DNA of 40,623 bases from Anaerolineales bacterium (lineage in GTDB: Bacteria > Chloroflexota > Anaerolineae > Anaerolineales > Villigracilaceae). Within the stretch, counting starts at the first letter, position 1. The number at the start of each line of letters is the position of its first letter. This document shows positions 25,497-33,406 of the stretch, in pieces. The stretch is taken from positions 1 to 40,623 of the forward strand of contig JAEURI010000114.1 in NCBI GenBank assembly GCA_016789225.1, written 5' to 3'. Below the pieces are notes generated by a model. That model worked only from the letters and a program-made list of their open reading frames with translations. It was not told the origin of the DNA and ran no database searches. A program made the position numbers and the translations under genes.

Positions 25497-27066
25497 CCTC
25501 ACTGCAAAACGCTTTCCCGAGAAGATCGCCGTCACCGATGGACGATCCAGTATTACCTTCGAGAATCTGGCTGTCTTCTCGGAGCATGTGGGTGGTTTGC
25601 TATGTGAACTGGGGGTGACGCGTGGGGAACGGGTCGTTTACTTTATGAAACGAAGCCCGGATTGCATCACCGCTTCGATGGGAATCTTGAAATCGGGCGC
25701 GGCGTACATTCCGCTCGATATGAAGACCCCACCGGAGCGGTGGCGTCGTATTGTGGAGGATTCTGCGCCCAAAGCATTCCTCTGTCATGCGGCAACCCTC
25801 CCGGAAACACTCGCGCGCACAAAAGAAATGAGATTGCATTGCCCGATCATTTGCCTGAGTCCCTGCAATGGCTGGGGACGATTCGAGAACAACGTATATT
25901 TTCTTGAAGAGGTCATGAGTTCATCAGGCGTCGTCCCATCAGGAGGATGCCCGGACGATGTGGCCCACGTTCTTTACACATCGGGCTCCACGGGAACTCC
26001 CAAGGGGGTGATGATCACACACGATAACGTCAGGGACTATATTGAGTGGGGAATAAAATATTTTCAAATTGCGCCGGAGGATCACATCCTTGGCACGGCT
26101 CCATTTTATTTCGACATGTCCACCTTCGATATCTTTTGTGCGCTTTTTTCCGGCGCAACTCTCAGCCTGGCCACCGAGGAACTGCTTCTGTTCCCTGAAA
26201 AACTTGTAAAGTTCATGGAGGCGGAAGAGGTCACGCTTTGGAAGGGCGTTTCATCTTTGCTGATGTATATGTCCCGTGCTAGTGTGCTTCGCCCTGGGCG
26301 AATGCCCAGCCTGCACACAGTTATTTTCGCTGGCGAGCCGCTTGCACCTCAATACCTTTCCCATTGGATGCAGACATTCCCGCAGAAAAAATTTTACAAT
26401 GGATATGGCCCCACGGAAGCGACTGGTGTTTCGCTTTGTCATCATGTAAAAAATATTCCGCAAAGCGGGCCGATTCCGATTGGCCGTCCATGTAAAAATG
26501 CAAAGGCTGTGGTGATAGACGATGATGGGGTGCCCGTCACGCATGGCGAGATCGGCGAATTGTGTATTGCGGGTCCCAGCCTGGCAAAGGGATATCTCAA
26601 CGACCCGGCCAAGACAAACAAAAATTTCACTCCGCCGCCGCCCAACTGCCCCGAACTTGGCGAACGCATCTATCATACTGGCGACCTTGTCCGGCAGAAT
26701 GAAGATGGCGATTTTATTTTTATCAGTCGCAAGGACCACCAGGTGAAATGGATGGGATACAGGATCGAGCTGGCGGAGATCGAGGCGAATCTGGTCACAC
26801 ATCCCCAGGTGCGGGACGCGGTTGCGCTTCTTTCCGGACCGGAAGCTGACCTGCCCGAACTCCTGGCCTTTTTCGAAGCCGATACCGAGGTGGATTCGGC
26901 GAACCTGCTGAAATTCCTCGAAAGCAAAATTCCACACTACATGATCCCCCGGCAATTTATCCGGATGGATTCTCTGCCGCGAAATGATAGAGGTAAGATC
27001 GCACGCGATGCATTGCTTGAGCATTATTCGATAATAAGAGAGAAGAACCATGCCGCAGCTTATTGA
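25474..27066 (+). CDS. amino-acid adenylating enzyme (stand-alone NRPS-type A domain)
   Basis: A 530-residue AMP-forming ligase that activates an amino acid and loads it on a carrier protein. Core motifs are LYTSGSTGTPKGV (A3, about 166-178), FDMSTFD (A4, with Asp214 in the place that binds the alpha-amino group), NGYGPTEAT (A5), GERIYHTGDLV (A7), YRIELAEIE (A8) and NDRGKIARD (A10, Lys508). There is no condensation, carrier or thioesterase domain. Pocket residues aligned by eye to GrsA read D-M-F-S-I-A-G-G-V-K. That does not match the proline code I know, and it is not the DltA pattern either, so the substrate is open. It is tightly coupled on both sides (23-base and 17-base overlaps). Confidence 0.88.
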   Translation: MQLQNYLDLTAKRFPEKIAVTDGRSSITFENLAVFSEHVGGLLCELGVTRGERVVYFMKRSPDCITASMGILKSGAAYIPLDMKTPPERWRRIVEDSAPKAFLCHAATLPETLARTKEMRLHCPIICLSPCNGWGRFENNVYFLEEVMSSSGVVPSGGCPDDVAHVLYTSGSTGTPKGVMITHDNVRDYIEWGIKYFQIAPEDHILGTAPFYFDMSTFDIFCALFSGATLSLATEELLLFPEKLVKFMEAEEVTLWKGVSSLLMYMSRASVLRPGRMPSLHTVIFAGEPLAPQYLSHWMQTFPQKKFYNGYGPTEATGVSLCHHVKNIPQSGPIPIGRPCKNAKAVVIDDDGVPVTHGEIGELCIAGPSLAKGYLNDPAKTNKNFTPPPPNCPELGERIYHTGDLVRQNEDGDFIFISRKDHQVKWMGYRIELAEIEANLVTHPQVRDAVALLSGPEADLPELLAFFEADTEVDSANLLKFLESKIPHYMIPRQFIRMDSLPRNDRGKIARDALLEHYSIIREKNHAAAY

Positions 27067-28096
27067 GCCGCACTTGCTTTTCGATTGGGCGCGCGAACTT
27101 GGGAAGGAACATCCTTTTTGGGATGTTCACGTTCATCCTTTTGAAGTCCTGACTGGGGATGTCGCTTTTCTTGAACATGAAAAGATTGAGGGACTTTTCT
27201 CCAAACCTGGTTCGGTATATCACCCGCCGATTGCAAAAATGGATATTGAGCCTGAAGATGAAGCCCTGGAGATCAGCCCAGGTTCAAGCCGCGCTTATCT
27301 TCTGGCATCGCGACTCAAATATACACACATAGGCCATAAAGTCATCACAGACCAATTGAAGACAGCTGGTCTTTCTGGTGCGCTTCTGCTCCCTGTGGCT
27401 CGTATTCGAGACGCTGCCCAGGCAATGCTGGAAGCCACTGCTGAAATGTTTTCTGGTGACGATCATTTAATTCCCGGTTGTGCCTTTCCGGTGAGAGTCC
27501 CTGCAAATGAACTTACTCGATTTTTTATTACCGCGCACGATCGATATCGGATTCGCGCTATAAAAGTCCACCCTAATTTGGCCGGGATCAACCCGCTCAC
27601 TTCAGCCGGGCGCGATCTGATCGAAGCGACATTGGAAGTGGCAGGTAAGTTGGACTTGCCCGTTGTTGTTCATTCCGGTCGTACGGCTGTTTTGAGGCCA
27701 TCTTACGAATCTGAATATGGAACTCTGCAACGCCTCGAAACCATAAACTGGAGCCTGTCAGCTGCCCCTGTGATTCTTGCTCACGCCGGGTGCCATGACC
27801 TGACCGAGGAGGAGGCGCGCGTAGCGCTTTCCAGATTGAACTTGTTATTCCAGAAACATCCCAATTTGATGGCAAACACATCCAACCTTGCTCCATCCAT
27901 TCAGCGTTTGGTTCTCGAAAAGGTGGATCGTTCCCGCCTTCTTTTCGGCTCAGATGCTTTATATGTTCCAATATGGAAGGCCTGGCTGCAATTCCTTCAC
28001 ACGCTCAGGAATGTTTCCTATTCCCCCGATCATGACCTCATCCGTATGGCCTCGTTGAACCCCATGCAGTGCCTTGGGCTTTTAAAAACAACTTAA
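27050..28096 (+). CDS. amidohydrolase-superfamily metal-dependent hydrolase
   Basis: A 348-residue TIM-barrel hydrolase of the amidohydrolase-2 type. The metal ligands can be placed: His27 and His29 in DVHVHP, a His/Lys strand in AIKVHPNL, VVVHSGRT, ILAHAGCHD, and Asp in LLFGSDALY near the C-terminus. It has an extra hydrophilic insert after the first strand (about residues 38-85). It starts within the last 17 bases of the adenylating gene, so it belongs to the same module. Hydrolysis of an amide, imine or ring formed on the carrier-bound amino acid is possible. So are decarboxylation or water addition, which some family members carry out. The substrate is unknown. Confidence 0.83.
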   Translation: MPQLIEPHLLFDWARELGKEHPFWDVHVHPFEVLTGDVAFLEHEKIEGLFSKPGSVYHPPIAKMDIEPEDEALEISPGSSRAYLLASRLKYTHIGHKVITDQLKTAGLSGALLLPVARIRDAAQAMLEATAEMFSGDDHLIPGCAFPVRVPANELTRFFITAHDRYRIRAIKVHPNLAGINPLTSAGRDLIEATLEVAGKLDLPVVVHSGRTAVLRPSYESEYGTLQRLETINWSLSAAPVILAHAGCHDLTEEEARVALSRLNLLFQKHPNLMANTSNLAPSIQRLVLEKVDRSRLLFGSDALYVPIWKAWLQFLHTLRNVSYSPDHDLIRMASLNPMQCLGLLKTT

Positions 28097-28228
28097 TACG
28101 AATGATGCTTTAAATATCCAGTTGCAATGACAGGTAGAGTTCATCATCGTACTATTGATTTTGCTAACCGAAGTGTGAGCTTGCACTGTCTACAACTCTG
28201 AAATGCCAAAGACCTCCGATCGGTTCCA

Positions 28229-29671
28229 ATGAACAGACAATCGGCTAAGATTACCTTTTCCGTTTTATTGATAATTGCGGTGATATCCTCGTGTTCCAGT
28301 CCGCGTGTTGATCTCATTCCTACGGCAACCGCTTTTCGAACAAAAACTTCAACAACTTCAACAAATATAATATTTTTATCTCCGACTCCTGATATAACAA
28401 ATGCTTATTTTGTCTCTCCGAGCGGGGATGATACCAACCCAGGAACAGAAACCCAACCTTGGAGAACAATCCAAAAGGCTGCCGATACTCTGACTGCTGG
28501 GGAAACTGTTTACATCCGCGGTGGAGTGTACGAGGAAAGTGTATACATATCCAATTCAGGTACACAGGAACAACCCATCCGATTCCTGGCTTACCCTGGA
28601 GAAATACCCATAATTGACGGCAGTAATTATGAATTACCAAACGCTTATTGGGGTGCTCTACTTGGCATCCCGGGGGACTATATCCAGGTCACTGGTCTGG
28701 AGGTACGGTATTCAAATTGGATCGGTGTTTCTCTTGCTGGTCATCACAACCGTGCCAGTAATATGAACGTCCATCATAACCGGGAGACCGGTGTACTTGT
28801 CAGTGGGGATTATGGTATTTTTGAAAACGGTCGTGTGTGGCAAAATGCCAATAGAAATGAAAACAACCCTGGTAGTAGTGACTGGGCATCTGGCCTGAGC
28901 GCAGCACGTCACCCCACGAATGTGATCCTGTATGGCAATAGTGTATATAACAATTGGGGGGAAGGCCTGTCCACTTTTGAAGCCAACGGTACGATCATTG
29001 AGGCCAACATTGTTTATGATAACTGGGCAGGAAATATTTATGTTTCAGATTCTGTAAATGTGGTGGTTCAACGCAATTTGGTCTATGAATCTGACAATGA
29101 TATCAACTCTTCTGGTTCCGTTGGGATTATGTTGGGAGACGAAACATATAATCCTCCATCCAGTAACGTCACTGTGATCAATAATATTGTTTTTGGAACA
29201 TTGCGGAATTTCTATTGGTGGCAAGGCAGGCAGGGAGGTGGTATGGATGATGTATTAATAGCGAATAACACCTTTGTGAACAGTACAGAAAAAGCAGGAA
29301 TTCAGATCGACAATGGTCATCATCAAGATGTTCGTGTCTACAATAACATTATTCAACAATATGGCCCATTGCCTGTTTCCATAATTCTGTCACTGGATGG
29401 AATTATATTTTCGAACAACCTGTGGTCAAAGACTCCACCTTCAATTGTTATCGGTCATGGTGACCTTATCGGAGATCCCAAACTCAAGAAAGTTGGCGAC
29501 TTTACATCGCCGGAGTGGTATTGCTTATTGGCAGATTCACCGGCAAGGAATCATGCAATGCAAATCAGGGAAGTTGTTAATGATTTTTTCGGAAAGCCAA
29601 GAAGTCAGCAGCCGGATATTGGAGCATTTGAGTATGAAGATGTGAGCCAAATTCCTATTCCAGTCCCGTAG
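28229..29671 (+). CDS. secreted parallel beta-helix lipoprotein (DUF1565/pectate-lyase-like)
   Basis: A 480-residue predicted lipoprotein. It has a signal peptide with lipobox ISSC (Cys22), a Thr/Ser-rich linker to about residue 55, then YFVSPSGDDTNPGTETQPW, the usual start of DUF1565 right-handed beta-helix proteins. Repeated turns rich in Asn and Val follow (VIYNN, IVYDNW, NNIVFG, NNTFVN, NNII), and the end is PDIGAFEYE, typical of the family. Such proteins bind or cleave polysaccharides, often uronic-acid polymers. Lying directly behind the EPS locus, it may trim or anchor the product. Catalytic residues cannot be assigned by eye. It is more AT-rich than the EPS genes. Confidence 0.85.
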   Translation: MNRQSAKITFSVLLIIAVISSCSSPRVDLIPTATAFRTKTSTTSTNIIFLSPTPDITNAYFVSPSGDDTNPGTETQPWRTIQKAADTLTAGETVYIRGGVYEESVYISNSGTQEQPIRFLAYPGEIPIIDGSNYELPNAYWGALLGIPGDYIQVTGLEVRYSNWIGVSLAGHHNRASNMNVHHNRETGVLVSGDYGIFENGRVWQNANRNENNPGSSDWASGLSAARHPTNVILYGNSVYNNWGEGLSTFEANGTIIEANIVYDNWAGNIYVSDSVNVVVQRNLVYESDNDINSSGSVGIMLGDETYNPPSSNVTVINNIVFGTLRNFYWWQGRQGGGMDDVLIANNTFVNSTEKAGIQIDNGHHQDVRVYNNIIQQYGPLPVSIILSLDGIIFSNNLWSKTPPSIVIGHGDLIGDPKLKKVGDFTSPEWYCLLADSPARNHAMQIREVVNDFFGKPRSQQPDIGAFEYEDVSQIPIPVP

Positions 29672-29749
29672 GTGAAGACAGAAAGTTTGTTGGTGATAAA
29701 GCTATATAGGCAGCGGATTTTGATGGACTATTCGATGGCGGATAGGACT

Positions 29750-29779
29750 TGAAAAACAAAAACCCGCCAATAGGCGGGT
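29750..29779 (-). terminator. rho-independent terminator of the tRNA-Met gene
   Basis: A perfect 7-bp stem (ACCCGCC 29762-29768, GGCGGGT 29773-29779) with loop AATA. On the minus strand it is followed by a T-rich run (TTTTTGTTTTTC). It lies seven bases beyond the 3' end of the tRNA. Confidence 0.88.
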
Positions 29780-29786
29780 CCTTTAG

Positions 29787-29858
29787 TGCCGAGGGGGAGA
29801 TTTGAACTCCCGACCAAGGGCTTATGAGTCCCCTGCTCTGCCACTGAGCTACCTCGGC
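29787..29858 (-). tRNA. tRNA-Met (anticodon CAU)
   Basis: The minus strand folds as a 72-nt tRNA. It has a perfect seven-pair acceptor stem (GCCGAGG with CCTCGGC), a D-arm with GCTC/GAGC, anticodon CAT at 29826-29824 within CTCATAA, and a T-arm GGGAG-TTCAAAT-CTCCC. The discriminator base is A and the 3' CCA is not encoded. The last pair of the anticodon stem (A31-G39) is a mismatch in my fold. CAU could also mean lysidine-modified tRNA-Ile2, but the loop and acceptor fit elongator Met better. It has its own promoter and terminator. Confidence 0.9.
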
Positions 29859-29876
29859 GTGGTCAAAGCGGGGCAA

Positions 29877-29905
29877 ATATTACTATGGGTAAGGGGAATT
29901 GTCAA
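29877..29905 (-). promoter_or_regulatory. sigma-70 type promoter of the tRNA-Met gene
   Basis: On the minus strand TTGACA (29905-29900) and TAATAT (29882-29877) are separated by exactly 17 bases. The tRNA 5' end lies 18 bases downstream of the -10 box. This is the cleanest housekeeping promoter in the window. Confidence 0.88.
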
Positions 29906-30003
29906 CACGGCAGTGAACTTCATATTAATTCCCGTTCAGGGGGGAAAATCATGAGGCGGGAGGTGCTGCCCCTGCTATAATCGACGCAACAAAGGTGAAA
30001 TCT

Positions 30004-30912
30004 ATGAACATCCTCGTGCTGGAAAATGACCCCAGGGAATTTGAGTTGATCCAACAAACGTTGGGTGGCAAAAAGTATACCTTGATGCCCGTGTCGACCA
30101 GTGAACAGGCATGGCAGGCGCTTCGAGCGGATACATCCCGTTTTTTGATCGCGAACTGGGATACCAGCGATCTTGACTCGACACAGTTTCTGACACGGAT
30201 TCGCGCTTCGACCCTGCCCGGGCCTGTTTATATTCTCCTGACGACTTCCAGGAACCTCGAAGATAGCAATGCTCTCCAAGGCATGGACGATGTGATTCAG
30301 CTCCCATTCAAACCATTGGAACTGAAGAACCGGGTTGCCATTGCCGAACGAATCCTTTCTCTGACGGCGAAGCTGGCCCAGGCGCGAGAACAACTGGAGA
30401 GCCAGGCTGTATTCGACTCGTTGACAGAATTCATGGGTCGCACTGCATTCATGCGTCAGGCGGCCGGTGAATTGGAACGGTCGCGCCGATCTTCGCTGCC
30501 GCTGAGTTTGATCGCTCTGGATATCGATAACTTCAAACTGATCAATGACAAATATGGAAGCAAGACAGGTGACGCAGTTCTTCGGGTAGTGGCAAAAGCC
30601 ATTCGCGAAAAAAGCCGCCCCTACGATTGTATCGGACGTTGGGCGGGGGATGAATTTGTTCTGGCCCTGCCCGGTGTGATCGGCGTGGACGCGGAAAAGG
30701 TGGCAGGGAGGATCATTGCCGGGGTGCGAGGGACCAGGGTCGAGGTCCCGAATGAAGCGCCGTTGAATGTGAAAGTCAGCGCAGGGATCGCCGCCATTTC
30801 ACGCATCAGCACCTCCACAGATGAAGTGGAGCCGATCATTCAACAAGCCCGTCATGCGGTCGCGCGTGCCAAAGAGGCGGGGGGCAATCAGGTATTCTTG
30901 GTCTATTTGTGA
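30004..30912 (+). CDS. response regulator with GGDEF domain (diguanylate cyclase)
   Basis: A 302-residue REC-GGDEF protein. In the receiver domain the acidic residues are in LENDP and the phospho-acceptor is Asp53 (ANWDTSD), with Lys103 in PFKP. A short coiled link (about 120-136) leads to the GGDEF domain. There the signature reads AGDEF (214-218) in place of GGDEF, a variant found in active enzymes. Metal residues are in ALDIDNFKLIND, and an RxxD inhibitory site (Arg205-Asp208) stands five residues before the signature. It therefore probably makes c-di-GMP and is feedback-inhibited. ATG 30004 has AAAGG eight bases upstream; GTG 29995 is the alternative. A TATAAT at 29976-29981 may be its -10 box. 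Its position just behind the EPS locus suggests a link, since c-di-GMP often controls EPS. Confidence 0.9.
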   Translation: MNILVLENDPREFELIQQTLGGKKYTLMPVSTSEQAWQALRADTSRFLIANWDTSDLDSTQFLTRIRASTLPGPVYILLTTSRNLEDSNALQGMDDVIQLPFKPLELKNRVAIAERILSLTAKLAQAREQLESQAVFDSLTEFMGRTAFMRQAAGELERSRRSSLPLSLIALDIDNFKLINDKYGSKTGDAVLRVVAKAIREKSRPYDCIGRWAGDEFVLALPGVIGVDAEKVAGRIIAGVRGTRVEVPNEAPLNVKVSAGIAAISRISTSTDEVEPIIQQARHAVARAKEAGGNQVFLVYL

Positions 30913-30929
30913 TTTGTAGAGGCAGGCGG

Positions 30930-31244
30930 CTATCCCAGCCATTGCAATACAAACAATGCCGCCATTCCAACAAGAATGGTGAGCAGGGTACTACGCGAAA
31001 ACCATGCGGTGATGATGGCGACGATGCCAGCCAGCAGACGTGTGTTGCCGAGGGAGACATCCAAAACGCCGTCACGAATGAGTAGTTCGGGGATGATAAT
31101 AGCGGAGAGCACCGCAGGTGGGACATAATGCAGCGCCTTGCGCATTGTTTCTGGAATTTCCAACCTGCCAAACAAATAAATCAGTGAGAACCTCATTCCG
31201 AAGGTGATCAACCCACCGATGATCATAACCAGCCAGATGTTCAT
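30930..31244 (-). CDS. azlD: AzlD-type branched-chain amino acid exporter small subunit
   Basis: A 104-residue membrane protein with three to four hydrophobic helices. It matches the AzlD family by length, by the N-terminal pattern GGLITFGMRFSLIYLFGR and by the segment ALHYVPPAVLSAI, which are family hallmarks. It is the small partner of the AzlC-type permease, with which it overlaps by four bases (ATGA). Together they export branched-chain amino acids or analogues. It is convergent with the diguanylate cyclase gene. Confidence 0.92.
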   Translation of the reverse strand: MNIWLVMIIGGLITFGMRFSLIYLFGRLEIPETMRKALHYVPPAVLSAIIIPELLIRDGVLDVSLGNTRLLAGIVAIITAWFSRSTLLTILVGMAALFVLQWLG

Positions 31245-31924
31245 TTTCGCCCCTCCAGAATGGTGCCGACAGCGATCCCGACCAATGCTGCGAGGATAAG
31301 CCCTAGTTTGAATGGGAGGTTATATGCAAGGATGGCCGTGAAGCCCGCACTTAGTGCAGCTGCGATCATCGGTTGTTTTTTGAGGACAGGAACCACCATG
31401 GCAATGAAGGTGAGGGGCAGGGCGAAATCGAGCGACCAGCTTTCTGGGATGGCTGCACCGAGGAATATCCCTATGGCTGTGCTGACTTGCCAGTTGAACC
31501 ACAGAGAAAAACCAGCCCCAAGCAGGAACCAGTGTTTATGGGTTTGCAGCCCCTCTTTTTCATAATGCAAAATTGATGGGGCGTAGGCCTCATCGGTCAA
31601 AAGATAGGAAAGCAAAACCTTCCAACGCAGGGAAAGGTCTTTCAGGTAGGGGGCAAGTGATGCACTGTAAAGCATATGCCGAAGATTGACTACTGTGATG
31701 GTCAGGATGATAACGAGTGCTGGGGTGTTATCGTGTACCAATTGGGCTGTGATGAATTGTGCCGACCCGGCAAACACAATGGATGACATCATCTGTGCAG
31801 CGGCATTGGACAAGCCCGCATTCAAAGCCAGCGCTCCGTAGATCATGCCAAACGGAAAGACGCCGATCAATAGCGGCACTTCTGCACGTACCCCTTCTAT
31901 AAAATTTCTCCTTGCTTCGCTCAT
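31241..31924 (-). CDS. azlC: AzlC-type branched-chain amino acid exporter large subunit
   Basis: A 227-residue permease of the AzlC family with about six to seven hydrophobic helices. Recognisable stretches are the N-terminal VPLLIGVFPFGMIYGALALNAG, the segment IVFAGSAQFITAQL and the central NLRHMLYSASLAP, typical of AzlC. It works with the small subunit encoded directly downstream. The family was defined by resistance to 4-azaleucine; the natural substrates are taken to be Leu, Ile and Val. The gene lies 32 bases after the amine oxidase gene on the same strand and may be co-transcribed with it. Confidence 0.93.
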   Translation of the reverse strand: MSEARRNFIEGVRAEVPLLIGVFPFGMIYGALALNAGLSNAAAQMMSSIVFAGSAQFITAQLVHDNTPALVIILTITVVNLRHMLYSASLAPYLKDLSLRWKVLLSYLLTDEAYAPSILHYEKEGLQTHKHWFLLGAGFSLWFNWQVSTAIGIFLGAAIPESWSLDFALPLTFIAMVVPVLKKQPMIAAALSAGFTAILAYNLPFKLGLILAALVGIAVGTILEGRK

Positions 31925-31956
31925 GGACTCTCCATATTTCTATACCTGAAAAATAT

Positions 31957-33303
31957 TTACTGCCTGCCAATAAGTTCTCTCGCGGCACGTTGACCGCTTT
32001 CCACTGCGCCTTCCATATATCCCTGAATGATGGTGGCATGCTCACCAGCAAAGGACAACCGACCGGCGGGGGAGAAGAGCGCCTGCCAATGGGCGGTCAT
32101 TTCGTTTGGCGCGTAGGCCATATATGAACCACGGGTAAATGCTTCGTTGACCCAGGCGATGGTGCGGGTGTTTTCGATCATCTCAGATGAACCGGGAAAG
32201 ATATCTTCGATCACTGAAACAGCAGTTTTGATGCGCTCATCATCCGAGAGTCGCGAGAGCGCCTCTCCCGGTCCTCCGCCTGTATAAGCGGTGAGGATGC
32301 CGTGTTCCGCTTCCAGGTGGCTGGTGGCGTCCCAGGTCAGAACAATTGGCAGGTCCGTATTGAGGCGGCCATTCCAGCCATGCTCATGCCAGAAGCGTTT
32401 GCGATATTCGATCATCACCTTGGTCACAGCGCCGTAGGAGAGACCGTTCAGCATGTTTTGATGAGCAATGGGTAGCGTTCCATCGAAGTCGATCATTCGC
32501 GCTGCGGTCAGGGGAATGGCGAGGATGGCGTGTGCTGCGCGCAAGGTGTGAAATGAATCCACCTGTTTGTATTTCACAACTACCTCTTGTGCTTGAACCT
32601 TCACCGACATGACCACCGTATTCAAACGTAGATCGGGCAGGCAGGCAGCGATGGCCTGGGGGATCAGGTCGTTCCCGCCCATGACGCGATAGGCTGTGTG
32701 CCAGGTTTCGGGATCGCTGTAATACAGAGCGGCGTTGCGAGCGAGGTCGAGCAGTGAAAAGTGCTTTGGCTCGCAGGTGTATTCCGAGCGAATGTGATTG
32801 GTAAATAGTTCGCGCGCAAGAGGACGTACGTTTTGCGCCTCGATCCATTCTGCTGCATTTTTCGAATCCAGTTCCTTCGCATTCAATGCCGTCAATGGAT
32901 GGGCGGGATCATTCACCTGTCTGCCCAATTCCGAAAGCGCAACCCAAACCTTATGATATTCATCGTTCAGGTTTGCGCCCCACAGGCTCGTGTTCTCCAG
33001 CGGGCCTGCCTTGCCTTCGAACGCGCCCCAATCTCCGCTTTGCCCCTGCCAGCTTCCCACTTTGCCAAGCGGCAGATTGAATTCCTTTGCAAACGAAAGC
33101 ATGCGGGTATGATCTTCATCAATATACTCGCCGCCGCCCTCAGCAATCAGCCCATTCGAAAAATCACGTACCGAATATACGCGGCCACCCACACGCCCGC
33201 GCGCCTCAAGCACAACTGTATTCCACCCGGCCTTGTGCAATTCGTATGCCGCGGCGAGCCCGGCCATGCCTGCGCCGATGATGATGACAGATTTTTCACT
33301 CAT
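31957..33303 (-). CDS. flavin-dependent amine oxidase family protein
   Basis: A 448-residue FAD enzyme. The N-terminal dinucleotide motif IIGAGMAGLAAAYEL is followed by the FAD ribose Glu in VLEARGRVGGRVYS, the standard amine oxidase start. The C-terminal FAD block is LSFAGEHATIIQGYMEGAVE. It resembles monoamine oxidase and L-amino-acid oxidase relatives; a substrate cannot be named. I take ATG 33303, which begins five residues before the Rossmann strand. An ATG six codons earlier (33321) is also possible, and neither has a strong ribosome binding site. It is the first gene of a possible run with azlC and azlD, which would fit an amino acid or amine substrate. Confidence 0.88.
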   Translation of the reverse strand: MSEKSVIIIGAGMAGLAAAYELHKAGWNTVVLEARGRVGGRVYSVRDFSNGLIAEGGGEYIDEDHTRMLSFAKEFNLPLGKVGSWQGQSGDWGAFEGKAGPLENTSLWGANLNDEYHKVWVALSELGRQVNDPAHPLTALNAKELDSKNAAEWIEAQNVRPLARELFTNHIRSEYTCEPKHFSLLDLARNAALYYSDPETWHTAYRVMGGNDLIPQAIAACLPDLRLNTVVMSVKVQAQEVVVKYKQVDSFHTLRAAHAILAIPLTAARMIDFDGTLPIAHQNMLNGLSYGAVTKVMIEYRKRFWHEHGWNGRLNTDLPIVLTWDATSHLEAEHGILTAYTGGGPGEALSRLSDDERIKTAVSVIEDIFPGSSEMIENTRTIAWVNEAFTRGSYMAYAPNEMTAHWQALFSPAGRLSFAGEHATIIQGYMEGAVESGQRAARELIGRQ

Positions 33304-33328
33304 GATGCTGGATTTTATCATTTGGATG

Positions 33329-33359
33329 AAAAAAGCCGTCCCTGCTGGGGAACGGCTTT
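33329..33359 (-). terminator. rho-independent terminator of tpx
   Basis: On the minus strand AAAGCCGTtCCC and GGGaCGGCTTT form a stem of about 11 pairs with a small loop, followed by six T. It lies between the end of tpx and the start of the amine oxidase gene, so these are separate transcripts. Confidence 0.88.
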
Positions 33360-33406
33360 CGCTTCCTTCTGGTACTTGGGCCTGATTCTATTTCCCAGGC
33401 CGAGGC

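Noticed and set aside
29787..29858. tRNA-Ile2 (CAU read as lysidine) instead of tRNA-Met
   Set aside because: Cannot be excluded by the anticodon, but the overall arm sequences look more like elongator Met; kept as an alternative only.
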